A stretch of DNA of 6,480 bases from CAYTYX01 sp964442325 (GTDB lineage: Bacteria > Patescibacteriota > Saccharimonadia > Saccharimonadales > UBA10212): contig CAYTYX010000024.1 in assembly GCA_964442325.1 (NCBI GenBank), positions 1 through 6,480 on the forward strand. The letters run 5' to 3'. Made by a program: the position numbers and the translations under genes. Position 1 is the stretch's first letter. Each line of letters starts with the position of its first letter. Under the pieces are notes generated by a model. The model ran no database searches. It was not told where the DNA came from and worked only from the letters and a program-made list of their open reading frames with translations. Of this stretch, positions 5,627-6,480 are shown in pieces.

Positions 5627-6480
5627 AGCCGCTGAGTTTATTTGAGTCGTCAGCCGTCAAATTAACCGGCTGGTACCTAGGCATAATCATGGCGCTATCT
5701 ATTTGTATGAGCTTTGTCATCTATCACGTCTCAACCAACTCGCTCGATCGTAGTACCCCTGTCCAGATTGGATTTTTTACTGGTCAGCTGCCTGAGGGCA
5801 GCGCTAGTGATTTTGCCCAGCTGCGCAAGACTCAAGTTAGCGACGAGCGCGATAGCCTGAAACTTAATCTCTTCCTCTTTAATTTATTTGTGCTGGTTGC
5901 CGGCGGAGCTATCAGCTACGCGCTTGCCCGGCGCACATTGGACCCTATAGAAGCCTCGCACGAAGCCCAAGCTCAATTTGCCAGCGATGCCTCACACGAG
6001 CTAAAGACACCCTTGACAGTGATGCAGAGTGAAATCGAAGTAGCTCTGCGCGACCCCCAGCTTACTAAGGTAGAGGCTACAGAATTGCTTAAAAGTAATC
6101 TCGAAGAAGTTGGGAAATTACGCAGCTTGAGCGATGCCCTGCTAAAACTCAGCTCAACCAATGGTCAGGGCGCTTGGCCAATGCAAACCGTCGATTTGCA
6201 AAAAATTGCCGGCCAGGCTATTGCACAGCTAGATAAAGCCGCCCGGGCTAAGCAAATAAAAATAGTGGCGAATCTGTCGCCGGCCAGAGTAAGCGGCGAT
6301 GCCCAAAGCCTTACGCAGCTTATCTCAATCTTTTTAGATAACGCCATCAAGTACTCGCCACATAATAGCCAGATTAATCTTAAGGTTGGCCGTCGTAGCG
6401 GCAGCACCGAGATGTCTGTAACCGATACAGGACGGGGTATTAAGCGCACCGACCTACCTCATATTTTTGATCGTTTCTGG
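5623..6480 (+). CDS. Membrane sensor histidine kinase (partial, runs off right edge)
   Basis: Reading from GTG 5623 gives 286 open codons to the window edge. The GTG shares bases with the response regulator stop (GTGA). Two membrane segments lie near residues 14-36 and 81-102, enclosing an extracytoplasmic loop of only about 44 residues. The segment is followed by RRTLDPIEASHEAQAQFASD and then the H-box SHELKTPLTV with phosphoacceptor His125. The linker is too short for a full HAMP domain. The HATPase domain shows the N-box LDNAIKYSP (Asn240), the G1 box DTGRGI (268-273) and the F-box IFDRFW (281-286) at the edge. The G2 box and C-terminus lie outside the window. It should autophosphorylate His125 and pass phosphate to Asp51 of the preceding regulator. 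The small sensor loop suggests sensing within or near the membrane, or through a partner protein (inference). Confidence 0.94.
   Translation, partial: MKPLSLFESSAVKLTGWYLGIIMALSICMSFVIYHVSTNSLDRSTPVQIGFFTGQLPEGSASDFAQLRKTQVSDERDSLKLNLFLFNLFVLVAGGAISYALARRTLDPIEASHEAQAQFASDASHELKTPLTVMQSEIEVALRDPQLTKVEATELLKSNLEEVGKLRSLSDALLKLSSTNGQGAWPMQTVDLQKIAGQAIAQLDKAARAKQIKIVANLSPARVSGDAQSLTQLISIFLDNAIKYSPHNSQINLKVGRRSGSTEMSVTDTGRGIKRTDLPHIFDRFW

Noticed and set aside
5973..6449. Two minus-strand frames (62 and 94 codons) inside the histidine kinase
   Set aside because: They are antisense to the H-box and HATPase coding region, so they are shadows.

Overview
The window looks like ordinary chromosome from a small-genome bacterium with standard translation (TGA is a stop). 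I suspect a Candidate Phyla Radiation lineage, most likely Saccharibacteria (TM7). Four things point that way: an isoleucyl-tRNA synthetase of the eukaryote-like type 2 class with a KLSKR signature, a stand-alone VKOR-family protein, a histidine kinase whose H-box region reads FASDASHELKTPL, and very short or absent mRNA leaders. The lineage is inferred from remembered family patterns, not from a search. No rRNA, tRNA, CRISPR array, transposon or phage gene was seen.

Layout. Bases 1-344 (minus) hold the N-terminal part of a Crp/Fnr-type regulator that runs off the left edge. A 136-bp divergent gap separates it from ileS (481-3366, plus). This gap holds a 26-bp near-palindrome over the regulator's own start codon and -10 element, and a candidate ileS promoter and Shine-Dalgarno sequence. 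A small VKOR-like thiol oxidoreductase follows ileS (3403-4008, plus). It overlaps tail-to-tail by 36 bp with a PAP2-superfamily membrane protein (3973-4866, minus). That gene is divergent from a two-component pair: an OmpR-type response regulator (4946-5626, plus) and a histidine kinase (5623 onward, plus), coupled by a GTGA start/stop overlap. The kinase is cut by the right edge.

How the parts fit. The clearest recurring signal is at the gene starts. Three unrelated genes (VKOR, PAP2, response regulator) have the hexamer TAAAAT exactly 8 nt before an ATG or GTG start and no well-placed Shine-Dalgarno sequence. The Crp/Fnr gene has TATACT 9 nt before its ATG. This is the geometry of a -10 box that drives a leaderless transcript. 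ileS is the exception: it starts at TTG and has a leader with a GAAGG motif. Apart from ileS and the Crp/Fnr regulator, the genes act at the membrane or extracytoplasmic face (disulfide formation, lipid phosphate chemistry, signal sensing). Any functional link among them is inference from proximity. I did not find a convincing new multi-gene system. The palindrome and the start-site pattern are the best leads.
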